Source: an uncultured Prevotella sp. (GTDB lineage: Bacteria; Bacteroidota; Bacteroidia; Bacteroidales; Bacteroidaceae). From it: 64,000 bases of DNA. Under the pieces are notes generated by a model. The model was not told the origin of the DNA and ran no database searches. It saw only the letters and a list, made by a program, of their open reading frames with translations. Below, piece after piece: positions 8,938 to 16,866 of this stretch; position 1 is the stretch's first letter; each line of letters opens with the position of its first letter. The stretch spans positions 24,442 to 88,441 of the forward strand of contig ONAJ01000002.1 of the NCBI GenBank assembly GCA_900315775.1, read 5' to 3'. The position numbers and the translations under genes were made by a program.

Positions 8938-10359
8938 TTATTTTTTTATTAGTTTTTCTTTCTTTACGATGTACAGCGCGAAGAGTGCTATGCACACAGT
9001 GTTAAAGATCAGCGATGCCAATCCTAACTGGAATTGTTCTTCGTTAATGTATATCAGTGCTGTAAGGATAGCCGTCATGAGGACGTATATCGCTATGTCC
9101 TTCATAGGGTAGGGAATAGGGTTCTTCTTCTGTCCCACGAAATAGCTCAGCACCATAGCTGTTCCGTAGCCGGCAACACCACCCCAGGCGCAAGCCCAGT
9201 AGCCGTACTCCGGAATGAAGATGATGTTTACGGCAAACAGCACCAGACAGCCCGCCAGCGAGAACCAGGCACCATAGATGGTCTTGTCGATGAGTTTATA
9301 CCAGAACGACAGGTTGAAATAAACGCCCATCATAATCTCGGCAACCATAACGATAGGCACTACACCCAGTCCTTCACGATAGTCCTCACCTATTATATAT
9401 TGCAGAAGGGGCATCCATCCCACAACACACAGGAAGGCAAGCAGCGTGAAGATGAGGAAGTACTTCATTGCCGCAGCGTAGTACTCGGTCTTGTCGGCAT
9501 CCTTGTTCTTCGCAAAGACTATAGGCTCATAGGCATAACGGAATGCCTGGGTTATCAGCGCCATAATCATTGCAATCTTTACACAACTGCCATAGACGCC
9601 AAGCTGCACGTTGGCTTCTGCCTTGTCGGGATATACCAACGGGAAGATAATCTTGTCGGCTACCTGATTCAATATGCCGGCAATGCCAAGGATGAGTATT
9701 GGCCACGAGTAGCTGAACATCTTCTTCATCAGGGCGCCGTCGAAATGCCAGCTGGTGCGCAGCAGGTCGGGAATAAAGAACAGCGTGATGAAACTTGTAC
9801 ACAGCAGGTTGATGAAGAACACATAGAATACCGATGTCTTGCCCAACCATACGAAGTAAACCAGGTTAAGTCCGATGTTGAGGAAGATGTACAGCAGTTT
9901 CAGCGACGCAAAGCGGATAGCACGCTTCTGGTATCTCAGATAACTGAAGGGCAACGCCTGGATGGCGTCAAGTGCTACGACGGTAGCCATCATCGTCAGG
10001 TATTCCGGATGGGCAGCATAGTCGAGCGCACTGCTTATAGGGTCTATAAAACCGAATATAAGCAGCAGGAAGACGGCTGTCAGTGAACCCACCGTAGCGA
10101 ATGCTGTGGAGAAAACGGTGTCCGACTTATACTTCTCATCGTTGGCAAAACGGAACAGCGTGGTCTCCATACCAAAGGTGAGCAGTACCAGTATGAGTGC
10201 CGTGTAGGCATACACATTGGTGCTGATGCCGTAGTCGCCCGAGTCTTTGGGCATATAGTGCGTGTAGAGCGGTACGAGCAGGTAGTTCAGAAATCTGCCT
10301 ACGATGCTCGACATTCCGTATATTGCTGTATCCTTAGCAAGTGATTTCAGATTTGCCAT
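8938..10359 (-). CDS. polysaccharide flippase / oligosaccharide transporter (MOP superfamily)
   Basis: The 473-residue product has about 12-14 hydrophobic segments and starts LKSLAKDTAIYGMSSIVGRFLNYLL, the typical opening of Wzx-like lipopolysaccharide or capsule flippases. The TFGMETTLFRFAN block near residues 60-73 is also common in the family. Such proteins move lipid-linked sugars or similar substrates across the inner membrane. There are no glycosyltransferases beside it; instead it sits 4 bp after the SpmAB-like gene and 3 bp before the S46 peptidase, so the substrate cannot be inferred from context. Confidence 0.88.
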   Translation of the reverse strand: MANLKSLAKDTAIYGMSSIVGRFLNYLLVPLYTHYMPKDSGDYGISTNVYAYTALILVLLTFGMETTLFRFANDEKYKSDTVFSTAFATVGSLTAVFLLLIFGFIDPISSALDYAAHPEYLTMMATVVALDAIQALPFSYLRYQKRAIRFASLKLLYIFLNIGLNLVYFVWLGKTSVFYVFFINLLCTSFITLFFIPDLLRTSWHFDGALMKKMFSYSWPILILGIAGILNQVADKIIFPLVYPDKAEANVQLGVYGSCVKIAMIMALITQAFRYAYEPIVFAKNKDADKTEYYAAAMKYFLIFTLLAFLCVVGWMPLLQYIIGEDYREGLGVVPIVMVAEIMMGVYFNLSFWYKLIDKTIYGAWFSLAGCLVLFAVNIIFIPEYGYWACAWGGVAGYGTAMVLSYFVGQKKNPIPYPMKDIAIYVLMTAILTALIYINEEQFQLGLASLIFNTVCIALFALYIVKKEKLIKK

Positions 10360-10363
10360 ATTC

Positions 10364-11593
10364 TTAGAAGAACAAGTAACAGATACCTATCGCAGCAATG
10401 ATTCCTGCAAGGTCGGCAAGCAGTCCGCAAGCCACAGCATGACGGGTGTAGCGGACACCCACACTACCGAAATACACAGCGAGGATGTAGAACGTAGTGT
10501 CGGTACTTCCCTGGAACACACACGACAGCCTTCCCACGAAGGAGTCGGCACCGTATGTCGTCATTGCGTCAACCATAAGTCCGCGGGCACCACTTCCCGA
10601 GAGGGGCTTCATGAGTGCAGTAGGCAGCGCTCCCACAAAGTCGGTGTCGCCTCCCAACGCACTTACCGTCCAGCTGATGCCGCTGATGAGTGTGTCCATA
10701 GCCCCTGAGGCACGGAACACTCCTATGCCCACGAGTATTGCTATGAGGTATGGTATTATGCGTACTGCGGTCTCGAAACCCGCCTTAGCACCTTCTATGA
10801 AGGCGTCATAGACGTTAACCTTCTTGCGCATGCCGGAGACGATGAAGCTTACTATTATTCCCATCAGCAGGAAGTTGGCACCTACAGTGCTTACGGCGTT
10901 CATCGACTCCTTGCTCATCTGCGAGAAACCCCATATCACACTCGCCACCACAAGACACGCTCCTCCAAGTCCTAACAGCAACGTGCGGTTAAACAGGTTT
11001 ATGCGCTGGTAAATACTAGTTATTACAATACCCGAGATGGTCGATATAAACGTAGCCAACAGTATAGGCACGAAGATGTCGCTGGGCTGTGCAGCACCCA
11101 TCTGTGCCCTATATACCATGATGCTCACAGGAATAAGTGTCAGTCCCGACGTGTTGAGCACAAGGAACATAATCATCGGGTTCGACGCCGTATCCTTCTT
11201 GGGATTCAACTCCTGCAACTGCTCCATAGCCTTCAGACCAAGTGGCGTCGCAGCGTTGTCAAGTCCTAACATGTTTGCCGCAATGTTCATAAAGATACTT
11301 CCCGTCACGGGATGCCCCTTGGGAATGTCGGGGAAAAGTTTCGAGAACAGCGGTGTCAGCACGCGAGCCAACACATTCACAATGCCGCCCTTCTCGCCAA
11401 TCTTCATGATGCCGAGCCACAGGGACAAGACTCCCGTCAGTCCCAACGAAATCTCAAAGGCGGTCTTCGACGAATCGAAGGTAGAATTCATGATAGCAGG
11501 GAAAACTTCCATGTCTCCGAGAACGATAAAACGGAACAGGGCAATGATAAATGCTATGATGAAAAAAGCTATCCAAATATAATTTAGTACCAT
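10364..11593 (-). CDS. fused SpmA-SpmB-like nucleoside recognition (Gate) membrane protein
   Basis: The 409-residue product has two Gate domains: an N-terminal half resembling spore maturation protein A (with NIAANMLGLDNAATPLG near residues 100-116) and a C-terminal half resembling SpmB (with GSGARGLMVDAM and FQGSTDTTFYILAVYFGSVG). Both halves are rich in membrane segments. In Bacillus SpmA and SpmB are separate and needed for spore maturation; the fused form in non-sporulating Bacteroidetes has no proven role. I placed the start at the ATG at 11593 rather than an upstream ATG at 11656 because a promoter -7 box lies between them. It leads a four-gene operon. Confidence 0.88.
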   Translation of the reverse strand: MVLNYIWIAFFIIAFIIALFRFIVLGDMEVFPAIMNSTFDSSKTAFEISLGLTGVLSLWLGIMKIGEKGGIVNVLARVLTPLFSKLFPDIPKGHPVTGSIFMNIAANMLGLDNAATPLGLKAMEQLQELNPKKDTASNPMIMFLVLNTSGLTLIPVSIMVYRAQMGAAQPSDIFVPILLATFISTISGIVITSIYQRINLFNRTLLLGLGGACLVVASVIWGFSQMSKESMNAVSTVGANFLLMGIIVSFIVSGMRKKVNVYDAFIEGAKAGFETAVRIIPYLIAILVGIGVFRASGAMDTLISGISWTVSALGGDTDFVGALPTALMKPLSGSGARGLMVDAMTTYGADSFVGRLSCVFQGSTDTTFYILAVYFGSVGVRYTRHAVACGLLADLAGIIAAIGICYLFF

Positions 11594-11602
11594 AATTGCG
11601 TG

Positions 11603-11610
11603 CAAAGGTA
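11603..11610 (-). promoter_or_regulatory. promoter -7 box for the SpmAB-flippase-S46-LOG operon
   Basis: TACCTTTG on the minus strand matches TAnnTTTG. It ends 9 nt before the ATG at 11593, so the transcript would have a leader of only a few bases. Confidence 0.65.
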
Positions 11611-11646
11611 GTAAAAAGAAAAAAAGTAAAAAAGCAAAAAGCAAAA

Positions 11647-11680
11647 AATTATGCATTATGAATTATGCATTATGAATTAA
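11647..11680. repeat. AT-rich simple repeat of the ATTATGAATT / ATTATGCATT type
   Basis: The divergent promoter region contains alternating ATTATGCATT and ATGAATT units. Similar strings occur at 1749-1783 and, longest, at 48510-48593 in this window. Confidence 0.8.
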
Positions 11681-11686
11681 AAGTAT

Positions 11687-11694
11687 TACCTTTG
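11687..11694 (+). promoter_or_regulatory. promoter -7 box for the secreted protein gene
   Basis: TACCTTTG matches TAnnTTTG and lies 33 nt before the ATG at 11728. No TTTG is seen at the -33 position, which is taken up by the AT-rich repeat. Confidence 0.6.
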
Positions 11695-11727
11695 CCCCCG
11701 AAAAGTTATAACTTCAAGAAAACGATT

Positions 11728-12666
11728 ATGAAAAAACTACTGCTTGTATTTGCTCTGATGGCAAATATCATTGGCGCCAACGCACAGAATGACGCCATCA
11801 ATAACGAGACTATTCTTCAGCTTCTCTCCGAGGGATTCTCTTCTGAAGAGATTATCGGTGCAATTGAAAACAGCACTGAGCGCTCTATTACCTATAGTCT
11901 GGACTTTATGCGTCAGCTGAAGACGGCTGGTGCTGATGCAAACCTTACTACTTATATTCAGAAGGTTGCCAAGACCGACTTCGGCTACGAGGGAATCATG
12001 TGGTGGAACCCTTCTGACGGCGGCAAACCAAAGAAGGTCTATCGTACTCAGTTCGAGAAGGAATCAAAGAGCATGAATCTCGGAACTCTCGCACTCGCTG
12101 GTGCTGGTGCACTGCTCGTCGGCTCTGCCGTTTCGGGCAACAAGGTTTCCGACGGTGTTGCTGCCGCTACCACAGCAGGCGCCATCCTTATGATGTCAAC
12201 GGGTAAGGACGTCCAGAAACTCATGCTCCCAGGCACAACGTCAAAGATACAGATGACGGGTCAGAATGGACGTTATCCCGTCTTCCGTTTCTACTTCCCC
12301 AAGGAGCAGACACGCAGCTTCGAGAAGACTGCCGACAACTGGTACCAGATTGTTATGGCATCAATTGAGTCGCCAAACGAGTTCCAGTGTATAAAGATGG
12401 ACGTCAAGGAACCCAACAAGAAGGGTAAGGGCGGTCGTCGTCTGTTCCCACAGAACATGTCGTACAGCATCGCAGGTTTCGAGGGTACTAACGCTTCAAA
12501 TCGTAACATCATTGACTTCGAGATTACCGACATCAACAACTCCACCTTCGAAGTGTCCTTCCCCAAGGGATTGGAGCCCGGCGAGTATGTGTTCTTCTAC
12601 AAAGGCGGTCTTAACAGCGACTCCTTCAAAGAACACCCCTTCGGTTTCGACTTCTCAGTAAAATAA
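11728..12666 (+). CDS. uncharacterised exported protein with a short glycine/alanine-rich segment
   Basis: The start at 11728 gives MKKLLLVFALMANIIGANAQ, a clear signal peptide with an AxA-type cleavage site; the longer frame from 11665 would bury it. The mature part (about 290 residues) has an N-terminal helical stretch (ETILQLLSEGFSSEEIIGAIE), which recalls short proteins whose regulation concerns protein abundance, then a segment rich in Gly/Ala (GTLALAGAGALLVGSAVSG) that could insert in a membrane, then a beta-rich C-terminus ending GFDFSVK. I do not recognise a named family. It has its own promoter and is followed by the CoA-transferase gene. Confidence 0.8.
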   Translation: MKKLLLVFALMANIIGANAQNDAINNETILQLLSEGFSSEEIIGAIENSTERSITYSLDFMRQLKTAGADANLTTYIQKVAKTDFGYEGIMWWNPSDGGKPKKVYRTQFEKESKSMNLGTLALAGAGALLVGSAVSGNKVSDGVAAATTAGAILMMSTGKDVQKLMLPGTTSKIQMTGQNGRYPVFRFYFPKEQTRSFEKTADNWYQIVMASIESPNEFQCIKMDVKEPNKKGKGGRRLFPQNMSYSIAGFEGTNASNRNIIDFEITDINNSTFEVSFPKGLEPGEYVFFYKGGLNSDSFKEHPFGFDFSVK

Positions 12667-12705
12667 TTAAATCGTAAATCGTAAATAGTAAAATCGTAAA
12701 TAAAT
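12667..12705. repeat. ATCGTAAAT simple repeats between two genes
   Basis: The 42-bp spacer before the CoA-transferase is made of four imperfect ATCGTAAAT or ATAGTAAA units. The same type appears before the tRNA-Arg (34486-34510) and between infB and nusA. Confidence 0.75.
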
Positions 12706-12708
12706 TAG

Positions 12709-14211
12709 ATGTATCCAATTATTACCGCAGCTGAGGCAGCTGCAATGATAAAGCACAACGAGAACCTGGCACTCAGCGGCTTCACGCCTGCTGGCGTCGC
12801 TAAGGCAGTAACAAAAGAGTTAGCAAAGATAGCAGTTAAAGAACACGAGTCAGGACGCGAGTTCAAGGTAGGCATCTTCACCGGTGCCTCCACAGGACAA
12901 TCTACCGACGGTGACCTGGCAGCAGCACAGGCTATAAAGTACCGTGCTCCCTACACTACCAACCCCGACTTCCGTAAGCACGTTAATATGGGCGAGATAC
13001 CATATAACGACCTCCATCTCAGCCACATGGCTCAGGAGCTGCGCTACGGGTTCTACGGCGATGTAGATTGGGCTATCCTCGAAGTTTGTGACATTGAGGA
13101 TGCAGGCAACGAATACCACGTTTACCTGACAGCAGCAGGAGGTATCGCTCCTACAGCAGCACGTCTGGCAAAGCGTGTTATCCTGGAGCTCAACTCGTTC
13201 CATAACCCCAACGCCAAGTACATCCACGACGTCTATGAACCCCTCGACCCTCCTTGCCGCAAGGCTATTCCTATCGAACACGTAGGCGACCGCATCGGTG
13301 TTCCTTACGTCGTCATTCCTAAGGATAAGCTCGTGGGCGTTGTAGAGTGTAACATCCCCGATGAGGCTCGTGCCTTTAAGGACAACGACCCCGTAACCGA
13401 CAAGATTGGTTTCCTCACCGCAGAGTTCCTCGTTGAAGAGCTTCACAAGGGACGCATCCCCAAGGAGTTCCTTCCTCTGCAGAGCGGTGTGGGCAGCACA
13501 GCCAACGCCATCCTTGGTGCCCTCGGTCAGGACAAGCACGTCCCCGACTTCAATATCTACACCGAGGTTATCCAGAACTCTGTCATCGACATGATGCTCA
13601 ACGGACGTGTTAAGGACGCTTCAGCATGTTCACTCACCGTTTCTAACGAGTGTCTCATGCAGGTTTACGACAACATGGACTACTTCAAGAACCACCTGAC
13701 GTTGCGTCAGAGCGAGATTTCCAACTCTCCCGAGATAATCCGTCGATTAGGTGTTATAGCTATCAACACAGCTATTGAGGTTGACCTCTACGGTAATGCT
13801 AACTCAACCCACATCAGTGGCGTTAAGATGATGAACGGTATCGGTGGCTCTGGCGACTTCGAGCGCAACGCCTACCTCTCCATCTTCACCTGTCCTTCAA
13901 CAGCTAAGGGCGGTCTTATCTCAAGCATCGTGCCCTTCGTGAGCCATCAGGACCACTCAGAGCATGACGTAAACATCATTGTTACAGAACAAGGTGTTGC
14001 CGACCTTCGTGGCAAGAGTCCTGCAGAACGTGCACGCCACATCATAGAACAGTGTGCACACCCCGACTACAAACAGCTGCTCTGGGACTACCTCAAGATA
14101 GCTACTGGCGGACACACACGTCATAACCTGCCTGCAGCATTCGCACTCCACGACACCCTCGCTCGTAAAGGCGACATGCGACTGACAGATTTCGCAGAAT
14201 ATGTAAAGTAA
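12709..14211 (+). CDS. acetyl-CoA hydrolase/transferase family (succinate:acyl-CoA CoA-transferase)
   Basis: The 500-residue product belongs to the Cat1/Ach1 class of CoA-transferases. The expected catalytic Glu lies in NIYTEVIQNSVID near residue 285, the glycine-rich oxyanion region in GVGSTANAILGAL, and the CoA-site block in MNGIGGSGDFERNAYLS. Such enzymes move CoA between succinate, acetate and propionate. In propionate/succinate-producing Prevotella this step usually recycles CoA from propionyl-CoA or succinyl-CoA, but the exact substrates are inferred. Codon use is the strongly biased kind of a highly expressed gene. It is followed by a strong terminator. Confidence 0.93.
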   Translation: MYPIITAAEAAAMIKHNENLALSGFTPAGVAKAVTKELAKIAVKEHESGREFKVGIFTGASTGQSTDGDLAAAQAIKYRAPYTTNPDFRKHVNMGEIPYNDLHLSHMAQELRYGFYGDVDWAILEVCDIEDAGNEYHVYLTAAGGIAPTAARLAKRVILELNSFHNPNAKYIHDVYEPLDPPCRKAIPIEHVGDRIGVPYVVIPKDKLVGVVECNIPDEARAFKDNDPVTDKIGFLTAEFLVEELHKGRIPKEFLPLQSGVGSTANAILGALGQDKHVPDFNIYTEVIQNSVIDMMLNGRVKDASACSLTVSNECLMQVYDNMDYFKNHLTLRQSEISNSPEIIRRLGVIAINTAIEVDLYGNANSTHISGVKMMNGIGGSGDFERNAYLSIFTCPSTAKGGLISSIVPFVSHQDHSEHDVNIIVTEQGVADLRGKSPAERARHIIEQCAHPDYKQLLWDYLKIATGGHTRHNLPAAFALHDTLARKGDMRLTDFAEYVK

Positions 14212-14216
14212 AGAAT

Positions 14217-14243
14217 AAGCGGAGCCCTAAAGCTCCGCTTTTT
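14217..14243 (+). terminator. intrinsic terminator of the CoA-transferase gene
   Basis: A perfect 9-bp stem, AAGCGGAGC with GCTCCGCTT, closes a 6-nt CCTAAA loop and is followed by TTT. It begins 6 nt after the stop codon. Confidence 0.85.
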
Positions 14244-14277
14244 AATTCTCGTACGTTTAACTGGAAATTCTGCCTTA

Positions 14278-14341
14278 AAGGGTGTAAGGGTGTGCACCTC
14301 AAACCCCGATAAACACAGGGGTTTAACACCCTTACACCCTT
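14278..14341. repeat. composite hairpin repeat, copy A (core TTTATCGGGGTTT)
   Basis: Outer arms AAGGGTGTAAGGGTGT (14278-14293) and its complement (14326-14341) make a 16-bp stem. Inside is a second stem, AAACCCC (14301-14307) with GGGGTTT (14318-14324), around the loop GATAAACACA. The same core and arms recur at 50591-50672 and 52896-52978, where they flank a VirE-type gene, and the core alone recurs twice near 37.8-37.95 kb. No open frame uses this sequence. Confidence 0.85.
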
Positions 14342-14385
14342 ACACGTCAAAATTACAAGTACATCAATATAATAAACAAAAATTG

Positions 14386-14789
14386 CTGCACTCCCTACAC
14401 CGTCAACACCTAATTGCGTGTAAGTACTCGATTATCAACAAGTTATGCTATTAATAAATGAGGTGCTCATCCTACTTCGACGCCACACCGACACTACACC
14501 GGTATGAAGAAAACGTTTTTAACTTACCACGGAGTAGTTGGACATTTACCACGGAGTAGTCGGACATTTACCACGGGGTAGTCGGACACTTACCACGGAG
14601 TAGTCGGACACTCTGTCCGGAGGCTTCGGACAAAATTTCCGGAATATAAATAAAAAATCCGGGACTATATGCGCCGGTGTAGGTTAGGTGTAGCTTAGGT
14701 GTAGTGTGAATATGGGTTGTAATAAAATATAATGTACTGATAACTAACCCATTATAACCAGTCAGGTGTTGACGGTGTAGGGAGTGCAG
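14386..14789. repeat. gene-free patch bounded by a perfect 26-bp inverted repeat
   Basis: Positions 14386-14411 and 14764-14789 are exact reverse complements (left arm starts CTGCACTCCCTACACCGTCA). A smaller inverted pair, CTACACCGG (14494-14502) and CCGGTGTAG (14674-14682), is nested inside, and TTAGGTGTAG occurs twice (14684, 14695). The middle holds the 22-bp tandem array. I see no convincing gene between 14244 and 14910. Confidence 0.85.
14524..14611. repeat. four tandem 22-bp units (iteron-like)
   Basis: The unit TTACCACGGAGTAGTCGGAC plus AT or AC is repeated four times without spacers at 14524, 14546, 14568 and 14590, with one or two changes per unit. It is followed by TCTGTCCGGAGGCTTCGGAC, which shares the CGGAC end. 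Because 22 is not a multiple of three, the array is not a coding repeat. Confidence 0.9.
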
Positions 14790-14910
14790 GTAGTAGAACG
14801 CAGGGACAGGTACCTGCTTTACTTCGTAGAGGTGATAGACGAGACGGTCGATTTCTGATTCAAAGTGTATCACGAGAACCGTCCCGCTTTTTCTAAGTAG
14901 TGTTACATTA

Positions 14911-16539
14911 CTATTGTTTTTTAAATAATTGGAAATAGTAGCACCTGACATCTGTAACAATGGTGTCTTCGATGCAAATGTCCTGTAGTACCAGCATCAG
15001 TGAGTCGTTGCGATAGGTGAGCAGCTGGTCTGGATGATGCAGAAGCATGGTGTCCTCCCTGACGATGGAATTAATCGGATATTCAAGAACCACCACGTCA
15101 TTGCTCTTGACTATGACTTTCTTATTTTCAAAATTACAAGTATATTGATTGTCCGGAAGCATGATACAGTATTCACCCAGATAAACGGGTTTCCGTCTTT
15201 CATACCAGTTACCATTATCATACAGGTCCTTAGTCTTGTTGTAATTGAAACCATATTCAGGGTGAGACCATTCACCAAATTGCTTCTTGAACTCGTCGTT
15301 TCCGATTTCTTTGCGGACATAGTTGACTACGCTTGTGAAATCCTTGTACTGTTCGCACAACAGACTGTCTTGCTTGATGCGCCTTATGTCAATATCATCG
15401 CTTAACTTTCCAGTTTTTGCATCTGATAGTTTCAGATCACTGATGAGTCGGGTGAGTCGCTGCTTCTGGCAACTCAGTCCGATGCTCTTGGCAGAAATGC
15501 CAGGGATGTATGTAAAGAGGATGATGGCTGCGCCAAAAATGAGTGCCATAAGTTGGTACTTACGTGTACGTTTCTTCCATAACATCAGCACGAAGACCGT
15601 CATCAGCACACCAGCCACCATCAAGTAGAAACGGCTCTCGGTGAAGCTATAAAGACGGATGCGATAAATGGAGCCTATCCAATACAAGATAAGCGGAGGA
15701 ATGGCTATCAGCGTGAAGCGATTGTAGAACCAATCATAGTATCGCTGGCTGAGAATAGACTGTGCCACACGTCCTATCAATGCTACCGTGACGAATCCCA
15801 TCACCATCCATGCTACACCGCCCTTGGGCAAGTCCCACTCGAAGACTATCTTTATAAAATAGGTATAGAGGATAACAGTGTAGATGATAACGGCTGGTGA
15901 GAGGATGAAGTTGAGGATAAGTCTGAGCACCTTGAAGGGTTCGGCTACCTCGTCCTCGTTCTGGTGTATCAGTGTACAGCAGACCTGCGGAGCCAGTACG
16001 AACCATATGAATTGGATAATATGCTCATAGAGATGTTTGGGTTCCTCGATGCCGAAGATGTAGAAGAACGAGACCACAATGGCCATCACTGCCATATTGA
16101 GGATACCCGTAATAAGCAGACCGAAGAACATCTGAGTGACCACATGGAGGGCATGAGCTGCAAATGGGCGGTTCTCCATCTTCCTATTACCTACTACCAG
16201 CAGAATACCCGCAAGAACGTAGGTGAACGCATAGCCGTATGTCCATAGGAACGGTTTTAGATCAATTGCTATCAGTGGCAGGAAGAGGAAGAACGAGGCG
16301 AAGTAAGCCCAGCGATTAACACGATGGAGCCAGAACGTCAGTACCATCAACGGAACGAACAACCAAAGTATATCACTGTTGACTGCGCTCTCCATCCGTG
16401 CCGATGTCTCATTCCATGCCGATGACTCACTGTCCCACACTGCTATGACAAAGAACACTATTCCTAGGGCAAACTCAACAGGAAAGCGCCGTGGGCTTTG
16501 CAATAACTGCTGTAGCAATGATTTTAGTTTCGTTTTCAT
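14911..16539 (-). CDS. DUF4153 multi-pass membrane protein
   Basis: The 542-residue product has about ten hydrophobic segments in residues 20-350, then a soluble C-terminal domain of about 190 residues. The membrane part, including WVLA-like PQVCCTLIHQNEDEVAEPFKVLR, matches DUF4153, a family without known function. The C-terminal domain (LSDDIDIRRIKQDSLLCEQYKDF onward) is presumably exposed outside the inner membrane. It has a predicted promoter about 130 nt upstream and stands alone, with the repeat-rich patch downstream. Confidence 0.85.
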   Translation of the reverse strand: MKTKLKSLLQQLLQSPRRFPVEFALGIVFFVIAVWDSESSAWNETSARMESAVNSDILWLFVPLMVLTFWLHRVNRWAYFASFFLFLPLIAIDLKPFLWTYGYAFTYVLAGILLVVGNRKMENRPFAAHALHVVTQMFFGLLITGILNMAVMAIVVSFFYIFGIEEPKHLYEHIIQFIWFVLAPQVCCTLIHQNEDEVAEPFKVLRLILNFILSPAVIIYTVILYTYFIKIVFEWDLPKGGVAWMVMGFVTVALIGRVAQSILSQRYYDWFYNRFTLIAIPPLILYWIGSIYRIRLYSFTESRFYLMVAGVLMTVFVLMLWKKRTRKYQLMALIFGAAIILFTYIPGISAKSIGLSCQKQRLTRLISDLKLSDAKTGKLSDDIDIRRIKQDSLLCEQYKDFTSVVNYVRKEIGNDEFKKQFGEWSHPEYGFNYNKTKDLYDNGNWYERRKPVYLGEYCIMLPDNQYTCNFENKKVIVKSNDVVVLEYPINSIVREDTMLLHHPDQLLTYRNDSLMLVLQDICIEDTIVTDVRCYYFQLFKKQ

Positions 16540-16608
16540 CCTAAATTCCGCAGTACTTTAGTTTAACATTCTTTATAAGTACCTGAGCAACAAAAAGTTG
16601 CCCGGGAT

Positions 16609-16685
16609 TTTGCCATGTCAGATTTTTCACTTACCTTAGTGTCGCGTTAAAGACAAGCAAAATCATCAATGACATGGCAAAGGTA
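16609..16685 (-). promoter_or_regulatory. promoter region of the DUF4153 gene with an inverted repeat
   Basis: CAAAGGTA at 16678-16685 is TACCTTTG on the minus strand, a -7 box. TTTGCCATGTCA (16609-16620) and TGACATGGCAAA (16670-16681) form a 12-bp inverted repeat, one arm of which overlaps the -7 box. This could be a leader hairpin or a regulator site. The rest of the 327-bp gap 16540-16866 shows a small GCAAC/GTTGC hairpin at 16587-16601 and nothing else I can name. Confidence 0.5.
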
Positions 16686-16835
16686 ATCATAAAATCTGAG
16701 AAAATCACTCCTTTTGGAGGAATATTTCATGTGAGAGAGCATTATTTATGTGGTGGGCTATGACAGACTGATCTTTCTCAAACAAATTTGCCATCTGTCC
16801 CTGTGACATCCCTCCTAACCACAAACCATAAAAAA

Positions 16836-16865
16836 GGGGAGTAACAATTCGTTACTCCCCTTTTT
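16836..16865 (-). terminator. intrinsic terminator of the infB operon
   Basis: GGGGAGTAAC and GTTACTCCCC form a 10-bp stem around AATTC, with A-runs on the left and T-runs on the right, so it can work in both directions. It lies just beyond the infB stop. Confidence 0.85.
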
Positions 16866-16866
16866 A

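Noticed and set aside
9034-10086. 350-codon open frame antisense to the flippase gene
   Set aside because: It is His/Gln/Arg-rich with no family pattern and fully opposite a clear membrane protein gene; a composition shadow.
14524-14611. CRISPR array
   Set aside because: The units are directly adjacent with no spacers and there are no cas genes.
14568-14960. 130-codon open frame on the minus strand across the repeat patch
   Set aside because: Its first part overlaps the end of the DUF4153 gene in another frame and its last part is the 22-bp array; a middle segment (SGTVLVIHFESEIDRLVYHL) looks protein-like and might be a decayed gene, but I cannot support it.
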